This document shows positions 22,811-32,925 of a DNA stretch of 64,000 nt, piece after piece; the stretch's first letter is position 1; each line of letters begins with the position of its first letter. This stretch comes from Rattus norvegicus (Eukaryota; Chordata; Mammalia; Rodentia; Muridae): positions 39,158,501 to 39,222,500 of the forward strand of contig NC_086028.1 of the NCBI RefSeq assembly GCF_036323735.1, written 5' to 3'. A program made the translations under genes and the position numbers. The notes below the pieces were generated by a model that did no database searches, had not been told where the DNA came from, and worked only from the letters and a program-made list of their open reading frames with translations.

Positions 22811-25800
22811 TGTTCCTCTTTCTCCGCATCCTCGCCAGCATTTGCTGTCACCTGAGTTTTTGATCTTAGCCATTCTCACTGGTGTGAGGTAAAATCTCAG
22901 GGTTGTTTTGATTTGCATTTCCCTTATGACTAAAGATGTTGAACATTTCTTTAGGTGTTTCTCAGCCATTCGGCATTCCTCAGCTGTGAATTCTTTGTTT
23001 AGCTCTGAACCCCATTTTTTAATAGGGTTATTTGTCTCCCTGCGGTCTAACTTCTTGAGTTCTTTGTATATTTTGGATATAAGGCCTCTATCTCTTGTAG
23101 GATTGGTAAAGATCTTTTCCCAATCTGTTGGTTGCCGTTTTGTCCTAACCACATGTCCTTTGCCTTACAGAAGCTTTGCAGTTTTATGAGATCCCATTTG
23201 TCGATTTTTGATCTTAGAGCATAAGCCATTGGTGTTTTGTTCAGGAAATTTTTTCCAGTGCCCATGTGTTCCAGATGCTTCCCTAGTTTTTCTTCTATTA
23301 GTTTGAGTGTATGTGGTTTGATGTGGAGGTCCTTGATCCACTTGGACTTAAGCTTTGTACAGGGTGATAAGAATAGATCGATCTGCATTCTTCTACATGC
23401 TGACCTCCAGTTGAACCAGCACCATTTGCGAAAATGCTATCTTTTTTCCATTTGTTGGTTTTGGCTCCTTTGTCAAAAATCAAGTGCCCATAGGTGTGTG
23501 GGTTCATTTCTGGGTCTTCAATTCTGTTCCATTGGTCTATCTGTCTGTCTCTGTACCAATACCATGCAGTTTTTATCACTATTGCTCTGTAATACTGCTT
23601 GAGTTCAGGGATAGTGGTTCCCCCTGAAGTCCTTTTATTGTTGAGGATAGTTTTAGCTATCCTGGGTTTTTTGTTATTCCAGATGAATTTGCAAATTATT
23701 CTGTCTAACTCTTTGAAGAATTGGATTGGTATTTTGATGGGGATTGCATTGAATCTGTAGATCGCTTTTGGTAGAATGGCCATTTTTACTATATTAATCC
23801 TGCCAATCCATGAGCATGGGAGATCTTTCCATCTTCTGAGGTCTTCTTCAATTTCTTTCTTCAGAGTCTTGAAGTTCTTATTGTACGGATCTTTTACTTG
23901 CTTGGTTAAAGTCACACCGAGGTACTTTATATTATTTGGGTCTATTATGAAGGGTGTTGTTTCCCTAATTTCTTTCTCAGCTTGTTTCTCTTTTGTGTAG
24001 AGCAAGGCTACTGATTTATTTGAGTTAATTTTATACCCAGCCACTTTGCTGAAGTTGTTTATCAGCTTTAGTAGTTCTCTGGTGGAACTTTTGGGATCAC
24101 TTAAATATACTATCATATCATCTGCAAATAGTGATATTTTGACTTCTTCTTTTCCAATCTGTATCCCCTTGGCCTCCTTTTGTTGTCTGATTGCTCTGGC
24201 TAGAACTTCAAGACCTATATTGAATAAGTAGGGAGAGAGTGGGCAGCCTTGTCTAGTCCCTGATTTTGGTGGGATTGCTTCAAGTTTCTCTCCATTTAGT
24301 TTAATGTTAGCAACTGGTTTGCTGTATATGGCTTTTACTATGTTTAGGTATGGGCCTTGAATTCCTATTCTTTCCAGGACTTTTATCATGAAGGGGTGTT
24401 GAATTTTGTCAAATGCTTTCTCAGCATCTAATGAAATGATCATGTGGTTTTGTTCTTTCAGTTTGTTTATATAATGGATCACGTTGATGGTTTTCCGTAT
24501 ATTAAACCATCCCTGCATGCCTGGGATGAAGCCTACTTGATCATGGTGGATGATTGTTTTGATGTGCTCTTGGATTCGGTTTGCCAGAATTTTATTAAGT
24601 ATTTTTGTGTCGATATTCATAAGGGAAATTCGTCTGAAGTTCTCTTTCTTTGTTGTGTCTTTGTGTGGTTTAGGTATAAGAGTAATTGTGGCTTCATAGA
24701 AGGAATTCGGTAGTGATCCATCTGTTTCAATTTTGTGGAATAGTTTGGATAATATTGGTATGAGGTCTTCTATGAAGGTCTAATAGAATTCTGCACTAAA
24801 CCGGTCTGGACCTGGGCTCTTTTTCGTTGGGAGACCTTTAATGACTGCTTCTATTTCTTAGGAGTTATGGGGTTGTTTAACTGGTTTATCTGTTCCTGAT
24901 TTAACTTCGGTACCTGGTATCTGTCTAGGAAATTGTCCATTTCCTGCAGATTTTCAAGTTTTGTTGAATATAGGCTTTTATAGTAAGATCTGATGATTTT
25001 TTGAATTTCCTCTGAATCTGTAGTTATGTCTCCCTTTTTATTTCTGATTTTGTTAATTTGGACACACACACTGATTTTGTTAATTTGTGTCCTCTCGTTA
25101 GTCTGGCTAGGGGTTTATCTATCTTGTTGATTTTCTCAAAGAACCAACTTTTGGTTCTGTTGATTCTTTCTATGGTCCTTTTTGTTTCTACTTGGTTGAT
25201 TTCAGCTCTGAGTTTGATTATTTCCTGCCTTCTACTCCTCCTGGGTGTATTTGCTTCTTTTTGTTCTAGAGCTTTTAGGTGTGTTGTCAAGCAGGTGACA
25301 TATGATCTTTCCTGTTTCTTTCTGCAGGCACTCAGCACTATGAGTTTTCCTCTTAGCACAGCTTTCATTGTGTCCCATAAGTTTGGGTATGTTGTACCTT
25401 CATTTTCATTAAATTCTAAAAAGTCTTTAATTTCTTTCTTTATTTCTTCCTTGACCAGGTTATCATTGAGTAGAGCATTGTTCAATTTCCACGTATATGT
25501 GGGCATTCTTCCCTTATTGTTATTGAAGACCAGCTTTAGGCCGTGGTGGTCCGATAGCACGCATGGGATTATTTCTATCTTTCTGTACCTGTTGAGGCCC
25601 GTTTTTTGACCAATTATATGGTCAATTTTGGAGAAAGTACCATGAGGAGCTGAGAAGAAGGTATATCCTTTTGCTTTAGGATAGAATGTTCTATAAATAT
25701 CTGTTAAGTCCATTTGGCTCATGACTTCTCTTAGTCTGTCTACGTCTCTGTTTAATTTCTGTTTCCATGATCTGTCCATTGATGAGAGTGGGGTGTTGAA

Positions 25801-26122
25801 ATCTCCTACTATTATTGTGTGAGGTGCAATGTGTGTTTTGAGCTTTAGTAAGGTTTCTTTTACGTATGTAGGTGCCCTTGTATTTGGGGCATAGATATTT
25901 AGGATTGAGAGTTCATCTTGGTGGATTCTTCCTTATCTTTTTTGATGACTTTTAGTTGAAAATTGATTTTATTTGATATTAGAATGGCTACTCCAGCTTG
26001 CTACTTCCGACCATTTGCTTGGAAAGTTGTTTTCCAGCCTTTCACTCTGAGGTAGTGTCTGTTTTTATCTCTGAGGTGTGTTTCCTGTAGGCAGCAGAAT
26101 GCAGGGTCCTCGTTGCATATCC

Positions 26123-26159
<37 letters not shown>

Positions 26160-26328
26160 GTTCTTTTTTTCGGAGCTGGGGACCGAACCCAGGGCCTTGC
26201 GCTTCCTAGGTAAGCGCTCTACCACTGAGCTAAATCCCCAGCCCCTAGTCTATGTCTTTTTATTGGGGAGTTGAGGCCATTGATGTTGAGAGATATTAAG
26301 GAATAGTGATTATTGCTTCCGGTTATAA
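22811..26328 (-). pseudogene. LINE-1 ORF2, disrupted (endonuclease and reverse transcriptase)
   Basis: ORF2 normally supplies target nicking and reverse transcription for LINE-1 mobilisation. Here it survives as separate open pieces. An N-terminal piece around 26001-26125 is cut by an ID element. The endonuclease piece at 25024-25779 retains the SDHHGL motif. A short piece lies at 24851-25069. The 440-aa reverse-transcriptase piece at 23298-24620 keeps the catalytic FADD at residues 165-168 (DNA about 24117-24128). A cysteine-rich C-terminal piece at 22745-23152 contains CWRGCGERG. After GERGTLL the reading leaves the family sequence, consistent with a deletion joining ORF2 to 3' sequence. 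The first ATG near 26328 is inferred. Confidence 0.92.
26125..26245 (-). mobile_element. ID SINE in reverse, inside LINE-1 ORF2
   Basis: A T-run of more than 30 bases is followed by the reversed ID body (GGACCGAACCCAGGGCCTTG, ACCACTGAGCTAAATCCCCA). It interrupts ORF2 near its N-terminus. I could not fix a clear target-site duplication because the site is A/T-rich. Confidence 0.93.
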
Positions 26329-26391
26329 TCATATTTGGATATGAGGTTATGTTTGTGTGCTTTTCTTCTCTTTGTTTTGTTGCCAAGACGA

Positions 26392-27513
26392 TTAGTTTCT
26401 TGCTTCTTCTAGGGTATAGCTTGCCTCCTTATGTTGGGCTTTACCATTTATTATCCTTTGTAGTGCTGGATTTGTAGAAAGATACTGTGTAAATTTGGTT
26501 TTGTCATGGAATATCTTGGTTTCTCCATCTATGTTAATTGAGAGTTTTGCAGGATACAGTAACCTGGGCTGGCATTTGTGTTCTCTTAGGGTCTGTATGA
26601 CATCTGTCCAGGATCTTCTGGCTTTCATAGTTTCTGGCGAAAAGTCTGGTGTGATTCTGATAGGTCTGCCTTTATATGTTACTTGACCTTTTTCCCTTAC
26701 TGCTTTTAATATTCTTTCTTTATTTTGTGCATTTGGTGTTTTGACTATTATGTAACGGGAGGAGTTTCTTTTCTGGTCCAATCTATTTGGAGTTCTGTAG
26801 GCTTCTTGTATGCTTATGGGTATCTCTTTCTTTAGGTTAGAGAAGTTTTCTTCTATGATTTTGTTGGAGATATTTACTGGTCCTTTGAGCTGGGAGTCTT
26901 CACTCTCTTCTATATCTATTATCCTTAGGTTTGATCTTCTCATTGAGTCCTGGATTTCCTGTATGTTTTGGACCAGTAGCTTTTTCCACTTTACATTATC
27001 TTTGACAGTTGAGTCGATGATTTCTATGGAATCTTCTGCTCCTGAGATTCTCTCTTCCATCTCTTGTATTCTGTTGGTGAAGCTCGTATCTACAGCTCCT
27101 TGTCTCTTCTTTTGGTTTTCTATATCCAGGGTTGTTTCCACGTGTTCTTTCTTGATTGCTTCTATTTCCATTTTTAATTCCTTCAACTGTTTGATTGTGT
27201 TTTCCTGGAATTCTTTCAGGGATTTTTGTGACTCCTCTCTATGGGCTTCTACTTGTTTATTTATGTTTTCCTGGAATTCTTTTAGGGATTTTTTCGATTC
27301 CTCTCTGTAGGCTTCTACTTGTTCTCTAAGGGAGTTCTTCACGTCTTTCTTGAAGTCCTCCAGCATCATGATCAAATATGATTTTGAAACTAGATCTTGC
27401 TTTTCTGGTGTGTTTGGATATTCAGTGTTTGTTTTGGTGGGAGAATTGGGCTCCGATGATGCCATGTAATCTTGGTTTCTGTTGCTTGGGTTCCTGTGCT
27501 TGCCTCTTGCCAT
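26392..27513 (-). CDS. LINE-1 ORF1 protein, 373 aa, intact frame
   Basis: ORF1p is the RNA-binding, trimeric chaperone of the LINE-1 ribonucleoprotein. The frame is open from ATG to stop, and its length fits the rodent family (around 360-370 residues). A basic, polar N-terminus (about residues 1-45) is followed by a long coiled-coil region (about 50-190), an RRM-like region with RRSNLRIID and IIEENFSNLK (about 190-280) and a C-terminal domain with YKGRPIRITPDFSPET and RRSWTDV (about 280-373). Residues 66-87 and 88-109 are a tandem duplication of a 22-residue coiled-coil unit. It is a transposon gene, antisense to Rapgef6. Whether it is expressed cannot be judged from sequence. Confidence 0.95.
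   Translation of the reverse strand: MARGKHRNPSNRNQDYMASSEPNSPTKTNTEYPNTPEKQDLVSKSYLIMMLEDFKKDVKNSLREQVEAYREESKKSLKEFQENINKQVEAHREESQKSLKEFQENTIKQLKELKMEIEAIKKEHVETTLDIENQKKRQGAVDTSFTNRIQEMEERISGAEDSIEIIDSTVKDNVKWKKLLVQNIQEIQDSMRRSNLRIIDIEESEDSQLKGPVNISNKIIEENFSNLKKEIPISIQEAYRTPNRLDQKRNSSRYIIVKTPNAQNKERILKAVREKGQVTYKGRPIRITPDFSPETMKARRSWTDVIQTLREHKCQPRLLYPAKLSINIDGETKIFHDKTKFTQYLSTNPALQRIINGKAQHKEASYTLEEARN
27187..27318 (-). repeat. 66-bp tandem duplication in LINE-1 ORF1 coiled coil
   Basis: Two 66-bp units encode 22-residue repeats starting VEAYREES and VEAHREES. This is in the region where rodent ORF1 is known to vary in length. Confidence 0.9.
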
Positions 27514-28073
27514 CAGATTATCTCTAGTGTTACTTTGTTCTGCTATTTCTGACAGTGGCTAGACTGTCCTATTAGCCTGTGTTTCAGGAGTGCTGTAGAC
27601 CTGTTTTCCTGTTTTCTTTCAGCCAGTTATGGGGACAGAGTGTTCTGCTTTCTGGCGTGTAGTTTTTCCTATCTACAGGTCTTCAGCTGTTCCTGTGGGC
27701 CTGTGTCTTGAGTTCACCAGGCAGGTTGCTTGCAGCAGAAAAGTTGGTCTTACCTGTGGTCCCGAGGCTCAAGTTTGCTCATGGGGTGTTGCTTATGAGC
27801 TCTCCGCAGCGGCAGCCACCAGGAAGATCTGCGCCGCCCTTTCCGGGAGCTTCCATGCACCTGGGTTCCAGATGGCATTTGGTGTTTTCCTCTGGAATCA
27901 GTAATGTGTGCAGAGTGCAGTCTCTTCTGGTTTCCCAGGCGTGTCTGCCTCTCTGAAGGTTTAGCTCTCCCTCCCATAGGATTTGGGTGCAGAGAACTGT
28001 TTATCCGGTCGGTCCCTTCGTTCCAGCGGTGTCTCAGGCGCAGTGGACCTGCTGCTCTTGGGCCCTCCTCAAC
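27514..28073 (-). promoter_or_regulatory. LINE-1 5' UTR / internal promoter region
   Basis: About 560 bp upstream of ORF1 on the minus strand, more G/C-rich than its surroundings, and directly abutting the target-site duplication. LINE-1 5' UTRs carry the internal promoter. Whether the full-length promoter is retained cannot be told by eye. Confidence 0.7.
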
Positions 28074-28088
28074 CTGGCTTTCTTTTCT
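28074..28088 (-). repeat. LINE-1 target-site duplication, 5'-end copy
   Basis: CTGGCTTTCTTTTCT is identical to 22320-22334. The unrelated intron sequence AGTAAGCTC follows. Confidence 0.88.
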
Positions 28089-28201
28089 AGTAAGCTCTAC
28101 TCAGTACTCTTTTGGAATGGTAGTTACAATTCTGACTTTATTGTTATCAGTTAATTTACCTCTTTTTCAACCTCTTACTAAAGAATCTTTTGATCGGGTT
28201 G

Positions 28202-28322
28202 TTAAAAAGTGAAAGGAAGGCAAAATACTTTAAACCCAAATATTATCTATTGCTTTTATAAAAAATGTTATTGTATTACATATATTTCCAAGCTTAGTAA
28301 AAAATTCAGTTTTATGTCTGAT
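28202..28322 (+). repeat. Direct repeat of ~120 bp, right copy
   Basis: Partner of 21896-22018, with about ten differences including small indels. It lies outside the LINE-1 target-site duplication, so it is host sequence and not part of the insertion. Confidence 0.88.
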
Positions 28323-28377
28323 TTCTCAGATGTCAGTCCAGGATTCTTTAATGTTCTACCCTTGTTCTGTTGGGGTT

Positions 28378-28824
28378 TAGGAGTTGGGATGGCTAGTTGA
28401 ACACATACATACCTGAAAACGGATAGACCAGGTCAGCAGCTCAGGCTCAAGAGCTAACAGCTGTGTGCTGGACCTTTCTCAGGGTCAGCTTATAAAGGCA
28501 AAAACCACAAGAGCCACAGCACTCATATGCAGGTGCTGACAGCGCTACCCAGTGGTAGGCCCCAACTCAAGCCATTTTAGACATAACAGTTCATATTCAC
28601 CTTTAATTTGGTGGGTCCTACATGAAGCTTATAGTTGTAGAATATCTTAAGATTAGCAAACCTCTTAGCATACAGAACGTAACAGGATATATATGCAGTC
28701 AGCATGACCCTGCCCTGAGTCAAGCTGTTTTTCTGTGTCATTGACTGGCAGGTACATTACAGCAACAATATGAAATAGCTGGCAGGCGTGGGACAAAATG
28801 GCTACAGCTTTGGTAGCGAGAACA
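28378..28824. mobile_element. Probable solo LTR, 447 bp
   Basis: It begins TGTTGGGG and ends GAGAACA, giving complementary TGTT...AACA termini, with a 4-bp direct repeat GTTC on both sides (28374-28377 and 28825-28828). A TATA-like CTTATAAAGG lies near 28490. There is no internal coding sequence. A 4-bp duplication fits a class I ERV. The family is not assigned. Confidence 0.6.
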
Positions 28825-29164
28825 GTTCTCTTTTACTGATGTAATTAGAGTCTATGTTGGTTTATCTATTTGACTGTGTATTGGGGTTGCTTCCAGTTTT
28901 TTACTGTTGTGAAGTGAAAAGTAGTCTCCCTGTGGAAATTTAGCTCACACCTTTGTACCCTTACTTATAAATTCCACTTAGATATCTTCATATAAATAGA
29001 ATTACTAGAATATTACATATTTTGGAGTTGCTAAATGGAGTTACTAAAATTGTGCAATTTTATGGATGTCAGTCAGCTTCCTCCTTTAGTTTACCAGTGT
29101 CAGTGACCTTGAGCTGTGTAGTAAGTCCTTGTACCCATGTTTTTTGTTTGCTTTTTTCTCTTTT

Positions 29165-29275
29165 CAAGATCAGGTGAGGGTTAGACCAGGCTGGCCCTGT
29201 ACTCATGTAGATCTGTCTACTTTGGCCTCCCCAGTGATGGGGCCAAAGGCATGAGCCACCACGCCTGGCCTTGTT
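29165..29275 (-). repeat. B1 SINE, reverse
   Basis: CCAGGCTGGCCCTGTACTCA and GGCATGAGCCACCACGCCTG mark a reversed B1. Confidence 0.8.
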
Positions 29276-29756
29276 GACCCATCTTTAACAACCTTCGCAG
29301 CCTGTTTTGTGCACTTGCTTCAGTTTTAGGCATTCTGCTCATCACGTCATTATCTCACTGTGATTTTATCCTGCAGTGTCCAGTTTACTGATGATGATGA
29401 ATGGTTCTCATGTTTTCAACTTACTTGGCTAGCTTCTAATGAAATCTTAGAGTTCTTAATCATTTTTCTATTGTAGTGCCTTATTTAGGGATTTTTCTGT
29501 ACGAATTATCAAATCCTTGGTAGATATGCTTGCTGCAAATATTTTTCTCATTATGATTTTTATCTTTTCCACATCTTTAAAAGAATATATATATCCAGAA
29601 AACAAAAGGGTTATTAGATCTGCTGGAACTGGATTTATAGGTGATTATGAGTTGCCCAACACAGATCCTCTGCAAGAACAATATGCACTCTTAAACCCCT
29701 CAACCATCTCCCTAGCCATGATTAATGCTTTTTAATATCTGCTTTTAAAAAAATTG

Positions 29757-29818
29757 TAAGTCAGGCATGGTAGTGAACACCTTTAATCCCAGCACTCAGG
29801 AGGCAGAGGTAGGTTGAA
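29757..29818 (+). repeat. B1 SINE, 5' part only
   Basis: CAGGCATGGTAGTGAACACC and TTTAATCCCAGCACTCAGGA are present. The 3' part is replaced by the adjoining purine tract. Confidence 0.8.
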
Positions 29819-29821
29819 TAG

Positions 29822-30010
29822 TTTAGGGCATGAGAAAGGGAGTTGGGAAGGAAATAGAGACAGACAGAGCAATAGAGAGAGAGGGGGAGGGAGAGGGAGT
29901 GGGGGTGGTGGAGAAGCCGGCCAGGAAAGCATGGAGAGAGGGGGAAGGGGAAAGAGGGAGAAAGGGGTCAGGGTGAGAAGGGGCAGAGAGTAAGAGTAAG
30001 AGGAGGGGCA
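29822..30010 (+). repeat. Purine-rich (A/G) tract, ~190 bp
   Basis: Almost entirely G and A on the + strand, with GGGAGAG and AGAGAG runs. The leucine/proline-rich open frames on the minus strand here are composition artefacts. A G/C-richer block (30010-30100) and a short A-rich run (30113-30140) follow. Confidence 0.85.
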
Positions 30011-30559
30011 AACAGCCACTTTTATAGTAAGCCAGGCATGCCTGGCTATTGCCAGGAAATGGGCGGAGCCTAGAAAGAATGCTAATAACATCAACAGAGT
30101 AAGATTCTACCACAAAAAAAAAAAAAAAGAAAAAAAAAGAAATCAAGAAGTTGAGAAGAGTAAATATCAATGTCAGTATAACAGTATAAAACCCCATGAT
30201 ATCAATGTTAGAAAGGATTTGTATCAGCCAAGAATTCTACAAGAAACGAGAGGATTAACCTTTAGTGTCTAGAACTGATTATATCATAGGACACTGACTG
30301 ATAGGATCTATCTGATGATCTAAAATTTACAGCTGGGAATTTTAATGAAAAGAATAATTTGATATCGATAGGAGGTATAAGGAGAGAACAGTGAGTCATC
30401 TCCAGACCCAGAGGCAGGAGAGATATGTGAGAGAAGCCATCTACTATTTTAAAATGTCTGTAAAGTAGGCCGAATTCAAGGCAATCCGGAGTGAACACAC
30501 TGAGAATAAAAGATGTCTTTCAGATGTCTGACTGGAGTTCAGAAGCCTTAGGTGCTTTT

Positions 30560-30688
30560 TTTTTTGGTTCTTTTTTTTTTCTTTTTTTTTTTCTTTTTTT
30601 TTTTCTTTTTTTCCGGAGCTGGGGACCGAACCCAGGGCCTTGGGCTTCCTAGGTAAGCGCTCTACCACTGAGCTAAATCCCCAGCCCC
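30560..30688 (-). mobile_element. ID SINE in reverse with long T/C-run
   Basis: A long T-rich tract is followed by the reversed ID body. Perfect 15-bp duplications GCCTTAGGTGCTTTT lie at 30545-30559 and 30689-30703. Confidence 0.96.
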
Positions 30689-32068
30689 GCCTTAGGTGCT
30701 TTTACCCTTGTGCTTAGTTGTTAAGGTTCAGGAGAGCTAGTGAGTGTCTGCAGAATTTTAAATGTTTACTGACAATTAATAACATTTTTTGACAATTCCT
30801 AGAAAATGAATGGTAAATACGGAGATCTAAAATATTAGAGCATTTTGGTAAAAGTTGTTGAATTGTATAAAAAAGGATATCCTCACTTTCTCTTTCACAT
30901 ACAGATACTCTCTCCTACCCTCACATACTCTGGTATGCTAGAAGTGACTCTGGTCACAGAGCAGCTCTATCACTGAGCTAAGCCCCCAGCCCCTTTAGTG
31001 GCTTGAAATTGGAATTTTAATCAAGCTTCTTTGGACTTGAAGTTTAGACTGTGATATAATAGGAAATTGTCTAAAGATGTAACTACTACAAAGTAAATAG
31101 GCTTTGTTTGGTAGTATTTTGTTTCCCACAAGTAGATGCTCTGAACACTTGATACTTTTCAATCTTCCTTAAATCTTTGTGGAAAGTCATATTTTTATGT
31201 GAGACTATGTTTTCTAATTTTCAGTGGACTTTTCCTAAAATAAGTTGTTTAACAATTTGGATTGTTTGATAAATAGTCCCGGGGTGGGGGAAGGAATGAC
31301 AGTATTCCTTCTTTTACCTTTTCACATTTTGACAACTGCTAACTTTGCATACTTTTGACTAGCTCTTTCTGCCTGGGCCTACAGTTTATAACAAAGTTGG
31401 ACTTATTCTTCACCCTTAACTCTGTCTTGTGATGCTGGCTGTTTTCTGTCCTATCTTTCATAACTATTTGTATTTTTTTATGATGTATGTGTGCATATGC
31501 TATACTTTGTCATCCTACATGTAAATGTATGTTGGTATCTCTTCTCTGATTATATGAACAGACAAGAGGACAATTAGAAAATAGAAGAACAGTAAGAACA
31601 GTGAACTGAAATTTTGTTATATAGAGGTAGGAAGGATAAAATTTTGGAGCCGCAGGGTAGAATTCCTTTTTGCCCTTTGCAGTACAGTACTATATTTTAA
31701 AGAAGAGCTGATTGTGATTTTTCAGTGTTTAGGCGCAATGATTAGGCACAATTTTTAACAACCTTTAAGTTGGACTAATTTATGAGAATTTTTCTTAAAA
31801 ATTTTTTTAGTGTTCTCATGTTTCCCGTTTTTGGTGATGTGAAGGTTTTCCCCCCTTCTGTATATGTGCTGAGAATTATCCCCCGCCCCTTGTGAACATG
31901 CTTTATGTAAAGCCTTAGGTAAGGACTATGCAGGTCCCCCAGTAGTGTTACTTAGTTTTTAGTTATTTGCAGCATTATCAGAATGCATTCTGTGTTTTGT
32001 ATTCATATTGAATTGCACATATGTGGACATTTTTGTTTGCTTACTTTTTTTCTTATATATTTAAACAG

Positions 32069-32152
32069 TTCAGAAACTATTGCCAGATGTTGGTATATCC
32101 TGCTTTCTGGATCTGTACTTGTAAAAGATTCTATGGTCCTTCCTCCTTGCAG
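32069..32152 (+). CDS. Rapgef6: Rapgef6 coding exon (probably exon 4), 84 bp
   Basis: The first T completes the Cys codon. The reading is then SETIARCWYILLSGS, VLVKDSMVLPPC, with two bases of Ser at the end. The acceptor is TTTAAACAG and the donor CAG|GTAAGT. RCWYILLSGSV is the beta-strand core and hairpin turn of the first cyclic-nucleotide-binding-like domain, shared with Rapgef2. The exon is phase-symmetric (28 codons' worth), so skipping would preserve frame but remove the barrel core. Two same-orientation LINE-1 ORF2 segments lie on either side, at 22811-26328 and 36092-36827. Confidence 0.95.
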
Positions 32153-32882
32153 GTAAGTTTCCATTGATACTGTGTGTTTATTTTGTGACTGGGTCGTAAC
32201 TATTTATCTTTGAACTGTTCTCCAGCCTCAAGTCTCAGTGTTGGGATTTTTGCATAGTCTACTCCATCTACCTATACAAAATTAATATTGTAACTCTTTC
32301 ATTCATTACTTCAGATCTAATGTATATTTTTTTCTCAGTAGATAATATATTCTTAAAATATATTTTCTGTTGGTGTAATTGAACATTTTGGCAGGAGTCT
32401 ATTACTGACATTTCTGATGGTGTAATTTTTCCCTTCTTTGTGTTTGAACCTTACTCAGTTGTGTGACTTATTTTTAGTTTTCTGTAAGACAAAGGTAATA
32501 ATAACCCTTGGTAAATGTTGTCATGAGGCATTAGCAAGCCCGTTGCTCAAAGCTTTCAAAAGTCTGTAAGAACTCATGTTCTAGAGCAAGATTACTGGTT
32601 TGTATTTCTAGCTAGCGGTTCGTAGGCAGGTAACTTAGCCTCTCTAAGTTTACTAGAAATAAGTATAATAGATAGTAGTGGAAGCTGTTTCAGGGGCTGG
32701 ATCTGCAAAGTAAACGGTGAGCATAAATCTCTTAGTGCAGCTCTTGGCTATTTACAGTAGTTGTTAGCAATCTTTATAATTATTTTTTTCTTTTAATATA
32801 CCTTTAAAATGTATTCTTTCATAGTGTATTTGTATTTTGATTCTCTCACTTTCCCACTAATCCCCTTCTCAACAAGTCTTTT

Positions 32883-32884
<2 letters not shown>

Positions 32885-32922
<38 letters not shown>
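32885..32922. repeat. (GT)n microsatellite
   Basis: About 19 GT units. Confidence 0.95.

Positions 32923-32925
<3 letters not shown>

Larger units (their letters stand above)
22335..28073 (-). mobile_element. LINE-1 (rat L1 type), near full length, antisense to Rapgef6
   Basis: Read on the minus strand: a 5' UTR (about 28073-27514), ORF1 (27513-26392), a short spacer, a broken ORF2 (about 26328-22810), a 3' UTR and an A-rich tail at 22335-22352. The 15-bp duplications at 22320-22334 and 28074-28088 bound it, giving about 5.7 kb including a 121-bp ID insertion. ORF1 is open. ORF2 has several frameshifts or stops, and its C-terminal end is fused to 3' sequence by an apparent deletion near 22810. 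It therefore cannot retrotranspose on its own. Confidence 0.95.
22151..32068 (+). other. Rapgef6: Rapgef6 intron, 9,918 bp
   Basis: A GT-AG intron with a GTAAGT donor and a TTTAAACAG acceptor preceded by a T-rich tract. More than half is an antisense LINE-1; it also has a solo LTR, SINEs and a purine tract. About 28830-29160 may be old LINE-derived sequence. In 29280-29750 and 30710-32040 I see nothing nameable except a weak ID-like reverse fragment near 30960-30990. Confidence 0.88.

Noticed and set aside
23776..27310. Several + strand ORFs of 60-180 aa across the LINE-1
   Set aside because: They are antisense shadows of ORF1 and ORF2.
29783..30197. Leu/Pro-rich minus-strand ORFs of 103 and 124 aa
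   Set aside because: They are produced by the purine-rich tract. Low-complexity translation only.
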